DNA of 64,000 nt, from assembly GCA_965247075.1 (NCBI GenBank), contig CBDFGK010000003.1:2108001-2172000 (forward strand), written 5' to 3'. Numbering within the stretch: the stretch's first letter is position 1; each line of letters starts with the position of its first letter. The DNA comes from CBDFGK01 sp965247075. Its GTDB lineage: Bacteria > Pseudomonadota > Gammaproteobacteria > Pseudomonadales > Halieaceae. Shown piece after piece: positions 27,873-36,697 of this stretch. The position numbers were made by a program, and so were the translations under genes. Under the pieces are notes generated by a model that worked only from the letters and a program-made list of their open reading frames with translations, was not told where the DNA came from and did no database searches.

Positions 27873-28832
27873 ATGGCCACACAAAAGAGTATCGCTGATA
27901 AACTGGGGCTTTCAATCAGTCTTGTGTCGCGGGTATTGTCAGGTAAAGCCAAGGAAATCGGTGTTGCCTCTGGGACAATCGAAAAAGTCCTGGCCGAAGC
28001 GGAACGAACAAATTACACCCCCAATTCCGCTGCCCTTACCCTTAAGGGCGTGAAAACGCATACCCTCGGGGTTGTTACTTACGATTTTGAAGATCCCTAC
28101 TTTGGAATTATTCTTGGCGAACTGCATAAAATTGCCAGGGAAAGAAAATTTTCCCTGATTTTAGCAGGCTCTTATCAAAGGGATACAAGTTCTCTAGATA
28201 TCTCGAACTTTGCAAAACATAACATCGAAGGGCTGATTATAGTCGGCAGTGACCGCAAGAAAGACTGGTACGAAAAATTCAACAAAAAGACAATTCCTAT
28301 CGTGCAAATTGGCTTTACCAGCGACAAGAAGGGGGCAAATATCTGCCTTGACGAAGTCGCAAGCACCGCTTTGGTAGCTGAGTATTTGAAAAGCACGGAA
28401 ACAAAAACTGCCGCTCTTTTTTTTAACGACAGCCTTACACATGAGATTTTCAAACAGGCCTATGTATCATCACTGAAAAAACACGCCATAAAGATCGTTA
28501 GTGAATTCGTCTGCGACGGCTCCGACGAATCTGTCCAAATTGATCTAAAGAAACTGCAAAATCTCCCCGACATTATCATTGCCGGCGATGATATTATGGC
28601 TATTAAAATTATACGATCTTGTCACGATGCCGGTATCAGTGTACCCGGGGATGTCAAAGTAATCGGTTCCGATGATATCTCTCATGCTCACAATTTCATT
28701 CCTTCACTGACGACACTTAAACCTCCCATCAGGGAAATGGTACAAATGGCTTTTGATTTGGCATCTGACCACACAATTAGCGCTGAAACGTTGAAGTTTA
28801 CTCCGGAGTTGGTGGGCAGGGAGTCAGGATAA
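27873..28832 (+). CDS. LacI-family transcriptional regulator
   Basis: 319 aa. N-terminal HTH (TQKSIADKLGLSISLVSRVLSG), hinge region (NSAALTLKGVKTHTLG), then a periplasmic-binding-like sensor domain (GVVTYDFEDPYFGIILGELH ... VIGSDDISHAHNFIPSLTTL). It is the only LacI-type gene in the window and lies next to the nagA operator, so it is the likely regulator of the three CTCAAACGTTTGAG sites. The effector is unknown; a GlcNAc or uronate metabolite is plausible. No copy of the palindrome was found in its own leader (27641-27872). Confidence 0.92.
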   Translation: MATQKSIADKLGLSISLVSRVLSGKAKEIGVASGTIEKVLAEAERTNYTPNSAALTLKGVKTHTLGVVTYDFEDPYFGIILGELHKIARERKFSLILAGSYQRDTSSLDISNFAKHNIEGLIIVGSDRKKDWYEKFNKKTIPIVQIGFTSDKKGANICLDEVASTALVAEYLKSTETKTAALFFNDSLTHEIFKQAYVSSLKKHAIKIVSEFVCDGSDESVQIDLKKLQNLPDIIIAGDDIMAIKIIRSCHDAGISVPGDVKVIGSDDISHAHNFIPSLTTLKPPIREMVQMAFDLASDHTISAETLKFTPELVGRESG

Positions 28833-28857
28833 TACGAACCCAACCGTATACTATGAT

Positions 28858-29398
28858 TCAGCGCTCGCGCGTCAGTCGCTTATGTAAAAGTAGAATTTTC
28901 TTATTCCGGTAATCATTCAAATTCACTATTTCAGAGTCGTACATCACACCACGAAACAGCTTTGAAAAACGATCATCCAGGTCTTCCGACCTATCCAGTA
29001 ATACTTGCAAGCGTTTCACTGCCTCCGCCTTGTCTTCGCCCGTAAACGCTTCTGATTGAGTCCAGTCTTCAACTACACGGAAGCTGAGATCAACCTGCAT
29101 GACATAGTGGGCAAATTCGCGATGGTTCCTCCTGGGCACAATTGTTTTCAACTCCGCCTGTAGACGTCTCACCTCGGTCAAAGTCGGTTCGACGAAACGA
29201 CTCTCAGCCGAAAGCCCTCTTATTCCGGATAAGCCCTTCGACCCCACAGGCACACTTCTATACAGTTCTTCTGACTGCAGAATAGTCCAAAGCGCGTCAC
29301 TGTCCGCAGCCGTTAGGTCAAAACGCGTACCTGCATACTCACGCGCAAAATCTCTCAGATCAATCGGCTCTTCCTGTCTCATACCCTCAACAAAGGCA
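28858..29398 (-). pseudogene. C-terminal fragment of an unrecognised protein
   Basis: The frame is open from the IS1182-a border (SAFVEG) through ATG 29382 to 28858, about 180 aa. It looks like a soluble helical C-terminal domain (DLRDFAREYAGTRFDLTAAD, HYVMQVDLSFRVVEDW). The style recalls C-terminal helical domains of some glycoside hydrolases, which would suit the nearby amino-sugar and uronate genes, but I cannot name a family. The upstream part is not found on the other side of the IS, where a different gene on the opposite strand begins. Confidence 0.5.
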
Positions 29399-29483
29399 CT
29401 AGGTGCGTGTCCGACAACTCACATGTAATCGCGGGCACCCTGTCTCTACATCTTTTTGTGGAAGTAAGTTTTATATACTGTCG

Positions 29484-30756
29484 CACTGCTGTCCCGTTAA
29501 CTTTCATATGAGTTTCATTTGATTGACATCGGGCAGTCTGCCATCAGGCGGATCACCCCTTAACAACGCCATCAGGTCACGCTTATCAAACAAATTAAGC
29601 TGCAGTAATCGCAATAGCTGCTGCATACTCTTTGTGAGTCCAGACTGAAACTTCAGAAATGCAATTAGCAGGTATACGCACATCGCTATCCATATTTGAG
29701 TCATCACTGCATTCTTGCTCGTGCCAACAAACGATTTGATTTTCAGGTTCTGTTTTATCCACTTAAAGAATAATTCCACTTGCCACCTGGCTTTGTAGAC
29801 ATCGGCAATCGTCTTGGCTGCCAGTTTGAAATTGTTTGTTAAAAACACATAGTGCTTACCCGTCTCCGCATCTTTGTAGCCAACCCGCCTTAATCGAACA
29901 GGACATTTTTTGGAGACCTGGGGGCCGGTGAATTCTATCGTTTGATCACACGTCAAACCTTTGCCTTTCAGCACCGATCGACGCTCGATAATGCGGTATT
30001 TTGCATTGCTCTTAAGCCGGGTGACGAAGAAAATACCCTTATCTGTCAATTGCTTATACCAAACGTAATCATTGTAGGCTTTATCAATTGCAATAATACT
30101 TCCCTTAGGAAATATGAGCGTGCGACCCACTGTTACATCGTGCTTCTTCCCTTCCGTGACGACCACAAACTCCGGCAAATAACCCGCATGATTCAAACCG
30201 ACGTGCAGTTTAATCGCTCCTTTGGTGGTGCGAAAATCAGCCCAGGGAAACGCAGACAAACACAAGTCGATGGTGGACGCGTCCAGCGAATAAAGCGGGT
30301 GAGTAAATCTGAAACTATGATCAGGCGCCACGCCTTGGCAGCGAGTTAACAGTTTTCCAAACAGCGCTTCGTACAGAGCATAAGGCTTATCTTCATTGAT
30401 GCGCGATAGGTTAGATCGCGACAGCTTCGCGCTGCCCAGGTGGTAAAGGCGATGCATTTGCGCCGACATATTATCCACGATATCACGCAAGCTGTTTCGA
30501 CCAGACAATTGAGCCATCGTCAGCGACACAAACTGTGACCAGCGGGAGGCTTTACGAAAGGAACGGCCAGAATGATGTTGTTTGGCAAGGGTCTCAAATT
30601 CATGTCTCGGAACAAGTTTTAGTATTTGTGACAGGATCGTATTACAATGCGCCATGGTCTGGTTCCCTCTATTAATACACTGTTTTCTAGACAATCTCAT
30701 TGTATCAATTGTGGCGGAATCAGACCTCCTTATTTCTCCTTAACGGGACAGCAGTG
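29484..30756 (-). mobile_element. IS4-family element, copy 1
   Basis: 1273 bp with 17-bp inverted ends CACTGCTGTCCCGTTAA and TSD ATACTGTCG (29475-29483 and 30757-30765), the 9-bp length usual in IS4. It lies in the noncoding end of IS1182-a copy 2, so it does not break that transposase. Confidence 0.95.
29504..30655 (-). CDS. IS4-family transposase
   Basis: DUF4372-type N terminus, then D in YSLDASTIDLCLSAF, D in IAIDKAYNDYVWY, and the Y-R-E-K signature in YKARWQVELFFKWIK. The frame is open to ATG 30700, but ATG 30655 (MAHCNTILSQILKL) has AGAGGG at the right distance and is the better start (383 aa). Confidence 0.92.
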   Translation of the reverse strand: MAHCNTILSQILKLVPRHEFETLAKQHHSGRSFRKASRWSQFVSLTMAQLSGRNSLRDIVDNMSAQMHRLYHLGSAKLSRSNLSRINEDKPYALYEALFGKLLTRCQGVAPDHSFRFTHPLYSLDASTIDLCLSAFPWADFRTTKGAIKLHVGLNHAGYLPEFVVVTEGKKHDVTVGRTLIFPKGSIIAIDKAYNDYVWYKQLTDKGIFFVTRLKSNAKYRIIERRSVLKGKGLTCDQTIEFTGPQVSKKCPVRLRRVGYKDAETGKHYVFLTNNFKLAAKTIADVYKARWQVELFFKWIKQNLKIKSFVGTSKNAVMTQIWIAMCVYLLIAFLKFQSGLTKSMQQLLRLLQLNLFDKRDLMALLRGDPPDGRLPDVNQMKLI

Positions 30757-30838
30757 ATACTGTCGTTAATTGGTTATCTTTTGACCAGTTACCAACTGCA
30801 CATCCGTATTTTCAAACACGAACGCCATTTTCCCCCGT

Positions 30839-32347
30839 TTATCCCCATTGATTCGAGGTATTTCCAAATTCCGGGCACACTGATCCTGTCATTATCGCTC
30901 GCACCATTTTCTTCATATTGTGTGCCGCGCAGACTAATGAAAACTCACCCGCGACTTTATCTTTGCCCCGTATGCTGAATCGACGAAACCCGCTGTTCTT
31001 GATATGACCAAATACCGGCTCAACAATGACTTTGCGGCGCTGGTAAATCGCCTTCGAGTCTGCCTGCTCCATGCGCTCTTTCATGCTTCGACGTAAGCCT
31101 TCATAACTATCGGTTGTGATCGTCCGCCCTTCTCCCTGCTTGGATTTACAGCACCGATCATAATAGGGACAACGGCCACAAACCGCCGCCAGTGCCTGAT
31201 AGCACCGGGTACCGTCTTTACCCTGGCGCTTCAGCCCCAAGCGTTGACCACCGGGACAATGAAAGCAATCGGCTTGTTCATCATAGATAAAATCCGCTTT
31301 GCACAGGGAGCGCGTCGATTCATCCAGCGGCTCAGTATGGCTTTTTTCCCCGCGATCAACCGCAACATAAGCCTCAACCTCAGCCTGTTCCAGCGCCTCA
31401 AGATTGCTGCCCGACTGATAACCGTTGTCCAGACTCATTTTCTGCGGTAACTGTCCGGTGCTTTTCTCTATGCTTTCCAGCCCCTCTTTCACTTCCTGTT
31501 TGTCGTTGGCGTTCTGGCTCAGATGTTGGCCGACGATAACCTGGTGGTCGCTGTCCACACTGATTTGGCCGTTGTAGCGATAGTCAAAATCGCCTTTCTT
31601 ACCCATGATACGAGCCTCGGTATCAGCAAAGCTGATCTGCTTTTTGCCATCAATGGGCTTGCCTGGATGCAGCGCTTCTTCGCGGGCTTCCAGCGCTTTC
31701 TTCGCCGCTTTGATCGTCTTAAGCCGCTGCTGCTTGAAGGCCAGGTCTTCCGGCAGTTCATAGCCGGTCCTTTCGTGATAGGCGGCGTCTTCCTCAGCAT
31801 CACAGGCATTGGCCTGTTTTATCAGGGCATCAACCTCGGTACAAAGTGCCTGCTCCCTTGCTTTGAGAAACGTATAAGTCATGGCCTTGTGCCGGGAACT
31901 GTTGGCTTTACATTTGGAACCATCAAGGCTGACATGCCCCAGGGAGGCCAGCTTCATTTCCATTGCAAGCTTGACTGTTTGCGTAAAGCAGTCGTGAAAA
32001 AACCGTGCGTGATCCTTGCGAAAGTCACTTAGAACGCGAAAGTTGGGGCAATTCTTGCCGGCGATATACATAAATGACAGGTCTTCGTTACAACGCTTTT
32101 CCAATTGACGGGAACTGAACACGCCGTGACTGTAGCCATAAATCAAAATACCCACGAGTTTTCCGGGATGGTAGGCTCGTTGGCCCAGGGGACTATACTG
32201 CGATTCAATACTGCTGGTATCGAGCTGCTGAAACAGATCATGGAACAGGTAACAATCATGGTCTGTCGGCAGAAGGTCGAACACGTTGCCTGGAAACAGT
32301 TGATTCTGTCGGGCGTCAACTGGATCGGATTTGAAGGGACCGGACAT
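30839..32347 (-). CDS. IS1182-family transposase (502 aa), intact
   Basis: Complete reading frame with D in VSLDGSKCKANSS, D in MSLDNGYQSGSN and E in VEPVFGHIKNSGFRRF. A central Cys-rich region (CPGGQRLGLKRQ, CGRCPYYDRCC) is typical of the family. Serves as the reference for the deleted copy at 1068-2191, to which it is otherwise almost identical. Confidence 0.93.
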   Translation of the reverse strand: MSGPFKSDPVDARQNQLFPGNVFDLLPTDHDCYLFHDLFQQLDTSSIESQYSPLGQRAYHPGKLVGILIYGYSHGVFSSRQLEKRCNEDLSFMYIAGKNCPNFRVLSDFRKDHARFFHDCFTQTVKLAMEMKLASLGHVSLDGSKCKANSSRHKAMTYTFLKAREQALCTEVDALIKQANACDAEEDAAYHERTGYELPEDLAFKQQRLKTIKAAKKALEAREEALHPGKPIDGKKQISFADTEARIMGKKGDFDYRYNGQISVDSDHQVIVGQHLSQNANDKQEVKEGLESIEKSTGQLPQKMSLDNGYQSGSNLEALEQAEVEAYVAVDRGEKSHTEPLDESTRSLCKADFIYDEQADCFHCPGGQRLGLKRQGKDGTRCYQALAAVCGRCPYYDRCCKSKQGEGRTITTDSYEGLRRSMKERMEQADSKAIYQRRKVIVEPVFGHIKNSGFRRFSIRGKDKVAGEFSLVCAAHNMKKMVRAIMTGSVCPEFGNTSNQWG

Positions 32348-32420
32348 CTGTATTACTCTCTGGATTATATTATTGGATAGATTATATCACTGATTGAGCT
32401 ATTCTCGGACACGCACCTAG

Positions 32421-32702
32421 TTGAGCTTGAAGTCGGCCAATATTTGTTACCTGGCCTTGTAGACCTTCACGTACACGCGCCCCAGTGGCCCCAGGCGGGG
32501 AATGCGCTGCACTTACCGCTGGCCGAATGGTTGCAGGAGAACACCTTTCCGCTGGAGGCGAAATACAGCGACCTGACTTTCGCCAATGAGGTATACACCT
32601 CCCTGGTTGATACGCTCCTGGCAAACGGCACGACAACTGCACTCTACTTCGCAACGGTACATTCCGAAGCAACGAAGTTGTTGGCTGATATATGCCTTAA
32701 AA
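32421..32702 (+). pseudogene. guaD: guanine deaminase fragment
   Basis: Amidohydrolase fragment with YLLPGLVDLHVHAPQWPQAG, the metal-binding HVH motif and LANGTTTALYFATVHSEATK, matching the region from about residue 70 of guanine deaminase. The N terminus is lost at the IS1182-a border and the rest is lost at the 645-bp repeat (from 32703), where the frame runs on into unrelated sequence. Confidence 0.85.
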
Positions 32703-33347
32703 AAAGTATAAGAAGTATTAATGGGGTGTCGAGAGTAATTGGTCGTCCAGAAAATAGTCTCGGATCCTGAAATGGTGGAAGACGGCTCGCGCAGTGCCTG
32801 CGGTGAGTACCCGCATTGTTGATCCTGTAGATCTTTTTCGCTCACCCTGGAAACCTGGCACGAACAACTCTATACCATCGAATTCCTCAGTGGCGTCCCT
32901 GCTGATTGAATGCAGTTGAGCTGGAATCCTTCCCAGCGAAAAGAGGCAATGTCTCAGGTGGTGCTCTGGTCGGTGGTGCCGGCAGCGCCACGGTGGGGAT
33001 GTCCTGTTCCCTATCGCGAAGATGAGCGAGGATTCTATCAATGATTTCCTGGTCCTCAATACATGCGATGACTCTGACAGACTCACCGCAGCGGCCGCAA
33101 AAGAATCCTGAACTGCCGAATCGTCATTACCCAACACCCCGGGCAACAGACGCGCCATGCCTTCGATCAGCACCATGGCCGCCAACTCGCCTCCTGACAA
33201 CACATAATCGCCGATGGAAATTTCCCGCTCGACCCGGCTTTCCACGATGCGCTCGTCAATACCTTCATAACGCCCGGCAAGCAATATCAATTCCGGCAAG
33301 GCAACCAGTTCGGCCAGCAATGGCTGGTCGAGCCGCTCGCCCTGAGG
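32703..33347 (-). repeat. 645-bp direct repeat, copy 1 (IS91-like tail plus trmD segment)
   Basis: Matches 36698-37342 over its whole length with no difference that I can see. On the minus strand it contains the middle of trmD (ERLDQPLLAEL to DSFAA), then the C-terminal tail of an IS91-type transposase (CGESVRVIACIEDQEIIDR to FNQQGRH stop), then about 190 bp ending near CCCCATTAATACTTCTTATA. Flanked by the guanine deaminase fragment and an acyl-CoA dehydrogenase fragment, so it was inserted here or recombined in. Confidence 0.9.
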
Positions 33348-33565
33348 GCGCGCAAGCCAATATGTCAAAAATGCTGGCCTCGGAAGCCAGCTGGCAGGCC
33401 GCGGATATGTGTATGGAGGCGCACGGTGGTTTTGCCTTTGCCCGGGAATATCATATCGAACGAAAATTCCGGGAAACCCGCCTATATCGTACCGCGCCTA
33501 TCTCCACCAATTTTATTCTCAGCTATGTCGCGGAGCATGTACTGGGGCTGCCACGGAGCTATTGA
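33348..33565 (+). pseudogene. acyl-CoA dehydrogenase, C-terminal fragment
   Basis: The last 70 residues of an acyl-CoA dehydrogenase (ASEASWQAADMCMEAHGGFA, REYHIERKFRETRLYRTAPI), joined at 33347/33348 to the trmD part of the 645-bp repeat. Its TGA overlaps the ATG of the next gene (TGATG), so it was the first gene of this operon before truncation. Confidence 0.88.
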
Positions 33566-34701
33566 TGAAACCCCTTGAGGGCATTTTGGTAGTTGCCATC
33601 GAGCAAGCTGTAGCCGCGCCGGTTTGCAGCGCGAGGCTTTGCGAAGCGGGTGCCAGGGTAATAAAGATTGAACGGGAAACCGGTGATTTTGCCCGCGGTT
33701 ATGACGAGGTTGCCGGCGGAGACAGCTCCTATTTTCTCTGGAACAATTGCGGGAAAGAGTCTTTGGTTCTGGATTTTAAAAACCAGGACGATGCGGCATT
33801 GCTACATAGAATTTTAGCACAAGCCGATGTGCTGATTCAGAACCTTGCGCCGGGCGCGTTGAGGCGATCGGGGTTTGGCAGCGAAACCCTGCGAGAAAAA
33901 TATCCGCAACTCATTACCTGCGATATCAGCGGTTATGGCAGCAATGAATCGGTTGCCAAAATGAAAGCCTACGACTTTCTTGTGCAGGCAGAAAGCGGGT
34001 TGGTCAGCATCAGCGGCGGGGTCAATGAATTGGGGCGGGTGGGGGTATCCATCTGCGATATTAGTGCCGGAATGAATGCCCACGCCGGCGTTCTGGAAGC
34101 ATTGCTGAACCGACAGAAAACCGGCAACGGCCTGGGTATAGAGGTCTCGTTATTCGGTAGCGCTGCGGACTGGATGACCGTGCCATTACTGCACCACGAT
34201 TATGGCGCAAAAGCCCCCGGCCGTGCAGGCTTGCATCACCCGTCGATCGCGCCATATGGCGGGTACGCCACTGCGGATGATGAAATCGTGATTGTTGCCA
34301 TTCAAAATGAAAAGGAATGGGCGCGCTTCTGCGCACAGGTTCTTGAGCAACCCGAGGTCGCACAAGACCCTCGATTCAACAGCAACAAAAACCGGGTTAA
34401 CAACAGGCAAGCGATGGATGAAATCATACTTGCCGTGATTAACTCACTGATTCGCAGCGACGCTGTCCATCGATTGGAAATTGCAAATATCGCTTTCGGT
34501 TCGGTAAACAGCATAATGGATTTATCCAATCATCCGGCGTTGCAAAGAAGAACCGGCTTATCTTCCACAGGAAAACCGATTGAATTTCCGGCCCGCCCGA
34601 TTCAAAAAAATCCGGACGTCCGCGATGATTCATCCACGAACGCCGTACCACGACTTGGCCAACATTCACACAGTATTCGCGCGGAATTTTGCGGACAATA
34701 A
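33565..34701 (+). CDS. CaiB/BaiF-family CoA transferase
   Basis: Class III CoA transferase, about 378 aa. MKPLEGILVVAIEQAVAAPV at the N terminus, then GARVIKIERETGDFARGYD, and the catalytic Asp in AYDFLVQAESGL. The next gene resembles mesaconyl-C4-CoA hydratase, so a mesaconyl-CoA or related dicarboxyl-CoA transferase is plausible; this is inferred from context. Translationally coupled to the truncated acyl-CoA dehydrogenase. Confidence 0.88.
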   Translation: MKPLEGILVVAIEQAVAAPVCSARLCEAGARVIKIERETGDFARGYDEVAGGDSSYFLWNNCGKESLVLDFKNQDDAALLHRILAQADVLIQNLAPGALRRSGFGSETLREKYPQLITCDISGYGSNESVAKMKAYDFLVQAESGLVSISGGVNELGRVGVSICDISAGMNAHAGVLEALLNRQKTGNGLGIEVSLFGSAADWMTVPLLHHDYGAKAPGRAGLHHPSIAPYGGYATADDEIVIVAIQNEKEWARFCAQVLEQPEVAQDPRFNSNKNRVNNRQAMDEIILAVINSLIRSDAVHRLEIANIAFGSVNSIMDLSNHPALQRRTGLSSTGKPIEFPARPIQKNPDVRDDSSTNAVPRLGQHSHSIRAEFCGQ

Positions 34702-34716
34702 TCTAAATATCAGCCA

Positions 34717-35658
34717 ATGAACCCGCATACCGAACTCACGCTGGACGAAGAAATCCTGAGCCGATGGATTGGCAGGTGCGTGGAGAGAAAAGACCGGATC
34801 GAGGTAAAGCCGGCGAATTTTTTAAGAGCAGCGCTGCATCAACAGACAAGCAGGCAAGATACAAGCAATCAGGATACCTTGCATTACCGGGACGGAGATT
34901 TTCTGCCGCCGTGCTGGCATTGGCTGTATTTTCTTGAGGCGCCGCCGATGAATCAATTAGGCCGAGATGGTCATGCGGCGCTCGGCGACTTTCTGCCGCC
35001 TGTGGCTTTGCCAAAAAGAATGTGGGCCGGCGCTCGATTAGAATTTCATCAGCCTATCGTCATCGGCGAGGATTTGATTAAAACATCCGTGATTAAAAGT
35101 GTCACTCGAAAATCCGGGCGCAGCGGTGAGTTATGTTTTGTTACGGTAAACCATCAATTTTTTTCGGGTTCTGTTTTGAAGTTGGAAGAAGACCACGACA
35201 TTGTCTATCGGGGAGAATCAGACACAAGTAATCAGGCCAATAATCAGGCCGACAATCAAACGGATATCCCCCATCCAACACCGCTCGACGATGACATATC
35301 CGTTGTTATCAAACCCACCACAACATTACTTTTTCGCTATTCAGCACTCACTTTCAACGGTCACCGTATTCACTACGATCTCGATTTTTGCAAGCATGTT
35401 GAAGGCTACCCTGGGTTGGTGGTGCATGCGCCGTTGACGGCCACTCTCATGCTTGAGCTAGCCAGGAATTATTATTTCGAGCGCATCGCGCAGCATAATT
35501 TTTGCGCGTTTAATTTAACAGCGGTTAGTCCATTGTTCCACGACAAACCTTTTACGCTTCACTTAAAAGAGTCTTCAGAACAAGGCCGGGCGTGTGTGCT
35601 TTGGGCGGCGAATCCTGACGGCAACCTGGCAATGCGCGCAACCCTGAAGCTGCCTTAG
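34717..35658 (+). CDS. MaoC-like hydratase, mesaconyl-C4-CoA hydratase type
   Basis: 313 aa, double hot-dog protein of the HTD2/Meh type: CWHWLYFLEAPPMNQLGRDG and FLPPVALPKRMWAGARLEF in the first half, YSALTFNGHRIHYD and EGYPGLVVHAPLTATLML in the second. Meh proteins hydrate mesaconyl-C4-CoA to citramalyl-CoA. The linker (about residues 168-190) is rich in N, Q, D and T, which is unusual. It follows the CoA transferase by 15 bp, so they are probably one operon. Confidence 0.8.
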   Translation: MNPHTELTLDEEILSRWIGRCVERKDRIEVKPANFLRAALHQQTSRQDTSNQDTLHYRDGDFLPPCWHWLYFLEAPPMNQLGRDGHAALGDFLPPVALPKRMWAGARLEFHQPIVIGEDLIKTSVIKSVTRKSGRSGELCFVTVNHQFFSGSVLKLEEDHDIVYRGESDTSNQANNQADNQTDIPHPTPLDDDISVVIKPTTTLLFRYSALTFNGHRIHYDLDFCKHVEGYPGLVVHAPLTATLMLELARNYYFERIAQHNFCAFNLTAVSPLFHDKPFTLHLKESSEQGRACVLWAANPDGNLAMRATLKLP

Positions 35659-35687
35659 TATGCTGGTTGGCAGAGCACTGGTATGGA

Positions 35688-36425
35688 TTAAGGCGCTACG
35701 CCGTGATTGCGCTGTTTCATCCGGGTCATAAAGTTATTGTAAAGCTGTCGAGCGTTGACCAGGATTTGGTCCATACTCGCATCAGTATCTGCTTTGATAT
35801 CGGCTAATCCAGTCGGCCCAAGCGCATTTTCCAGCGCCCGCTTGTAAGCCGGAATTTCTCCCCAGTTATCGACGGTATCCGGTTCCAGTTCAACATGATA
35901 TTGCATCGACCAAGCTTGGTCGCCAACCCGCATTGCTTGCACGCGACAATCATCCGAAGACGCCAACACCGTGGTATTTTCCGGGAGTTGGTCAACGCAC
36001 ACCGAATGCCACTGCAAACATTTTTGGACTCGAGGCATATTCTTGAAAACCGGGTCCGCCATCCCGGCATCGGTTAGTTGTACGTTCATCACGCCAATTT
36101 CCGCTGGATTTTGTGGCCCACAGGTACCGCCGAATGCGTCTGCCAACAATTGGTGACCTAAGCACACGCCAAGAAAGGGTCTGCCGATTTGGTTTATCCA
36201 ACGTCGAATGGCCTGTTTTTCTGCAACCAGCCAGGGATTTTCTTCGACCTCCCACACATCCATCGGGCCGCCCATGACCCATAGCGCATCATAGTCATCA
36301 AAACCCGGAATCGGTTCACCCTGATCAAGCTCAACGGCATCCCACTGAATGTCATCTTCTTTAAGAAATTTTCGGAATATCCCCGGATGTTCACATTCAA
36401 TATGTTTGAAAACAAGTATTCGCAT
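35688..36425 (-). CDS. class I glutamine amidotransferase-like protein
   Basis: 245 aa. Catalytic Cys in FLGVCLGHQLLADAFGG and His-Glu in MQYHVELEP form the GATase triad; the N terminus has MRILVFKHIECEHPG and LWVMGGPMDVWEVE. Stand-alone proteins of this type resemble GMP synthase amidotransferase domains, and their substrate is usually unknown. Convergent with the hydratase gene. Confidence 0.87.
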   Translation of the reverse strand: MRILVFKHIECEHPGIFRKFLKEDDIQWDAVELDQGEPIPGFDDYDALWVMGGPMDVWEVEENPWLVAEKQAIRRWINQIGRPFLGVCLGHQLLADAFGGTCGPQNPAEIGVMNVQLTDAGMADPVFKNMPRVQKCLQWHSVCVDQLPENTTVLASSDDCRVQAMRVGDQAWSMQYHVELEPDTVDNWGEIPAYKRALENALGPTGLADIKADTDASMDQILVNARQLYNNFMTRMKQRNHGVAP

Positions 36426-36574
36426 AGCTAATTGCAGACAAGGTTAACTGAGATGTGCAAAGTATATACCGAGCGCAAGGCCATACTAAAATATTTGCTC
36501 TAATCAGATAGTCATGAAAATAATCCGGGATTGAATTATTCGCAAAATTTTCACATGATAACCGACCGGGAAAA

Positions 36575-36650
36575 TGGTGGGGCGTACAGGATTCGAACCT
36601 GTGACCACCTGATTAAAAGTCAGATGCTCTACCAACTGAGCTAACGCCCC
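36575..36650 (-). tRNA. tRNA-Lys (UUU)
   Basis: 76 nt including an encoded CCA. Acceptor GGGGCGT pairs with ACGCCCC; D arm AGCTCAGTTGGTAGAGC; anticodon loop CTTTTAA with UUU; T arm with GGTTCGAATCC. The 645-bp repeat ends only 48 bp upstream of its 5' end, so its promoter region may have been rearranged. Confidence 0.95.
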
Positions 36651-36697
36651 AACAGGCACCCATCAAATCACATGCCGTGAAATTACAATTGGTGAGG

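Larger units (their letters stand above)
29403..32416 (-). mobile_element. IS1182-family element a, copy 2, carrying a nested IS4
   Basis: CTAG at 29399-29402 and 32417-32420; GTGCGTGTCCGA ends. Total 3014 bp, or 1732 bp after removing the IS4 and its 9-bp duplication. This is the intact form of copy 1 (999-2345). The two flanks belong to unrelated gene fragments. Confidence 0.93.

Noticed and set aside
29399..32420. Claim that the two flanks of IS1182-a copy 2 were once one gene
   Set aside because: CTAG is palindromic and present at every IS1182 insertion, and the flanks hold unrelated genes on opposite strands; recombination between IS copies explains them equally well.
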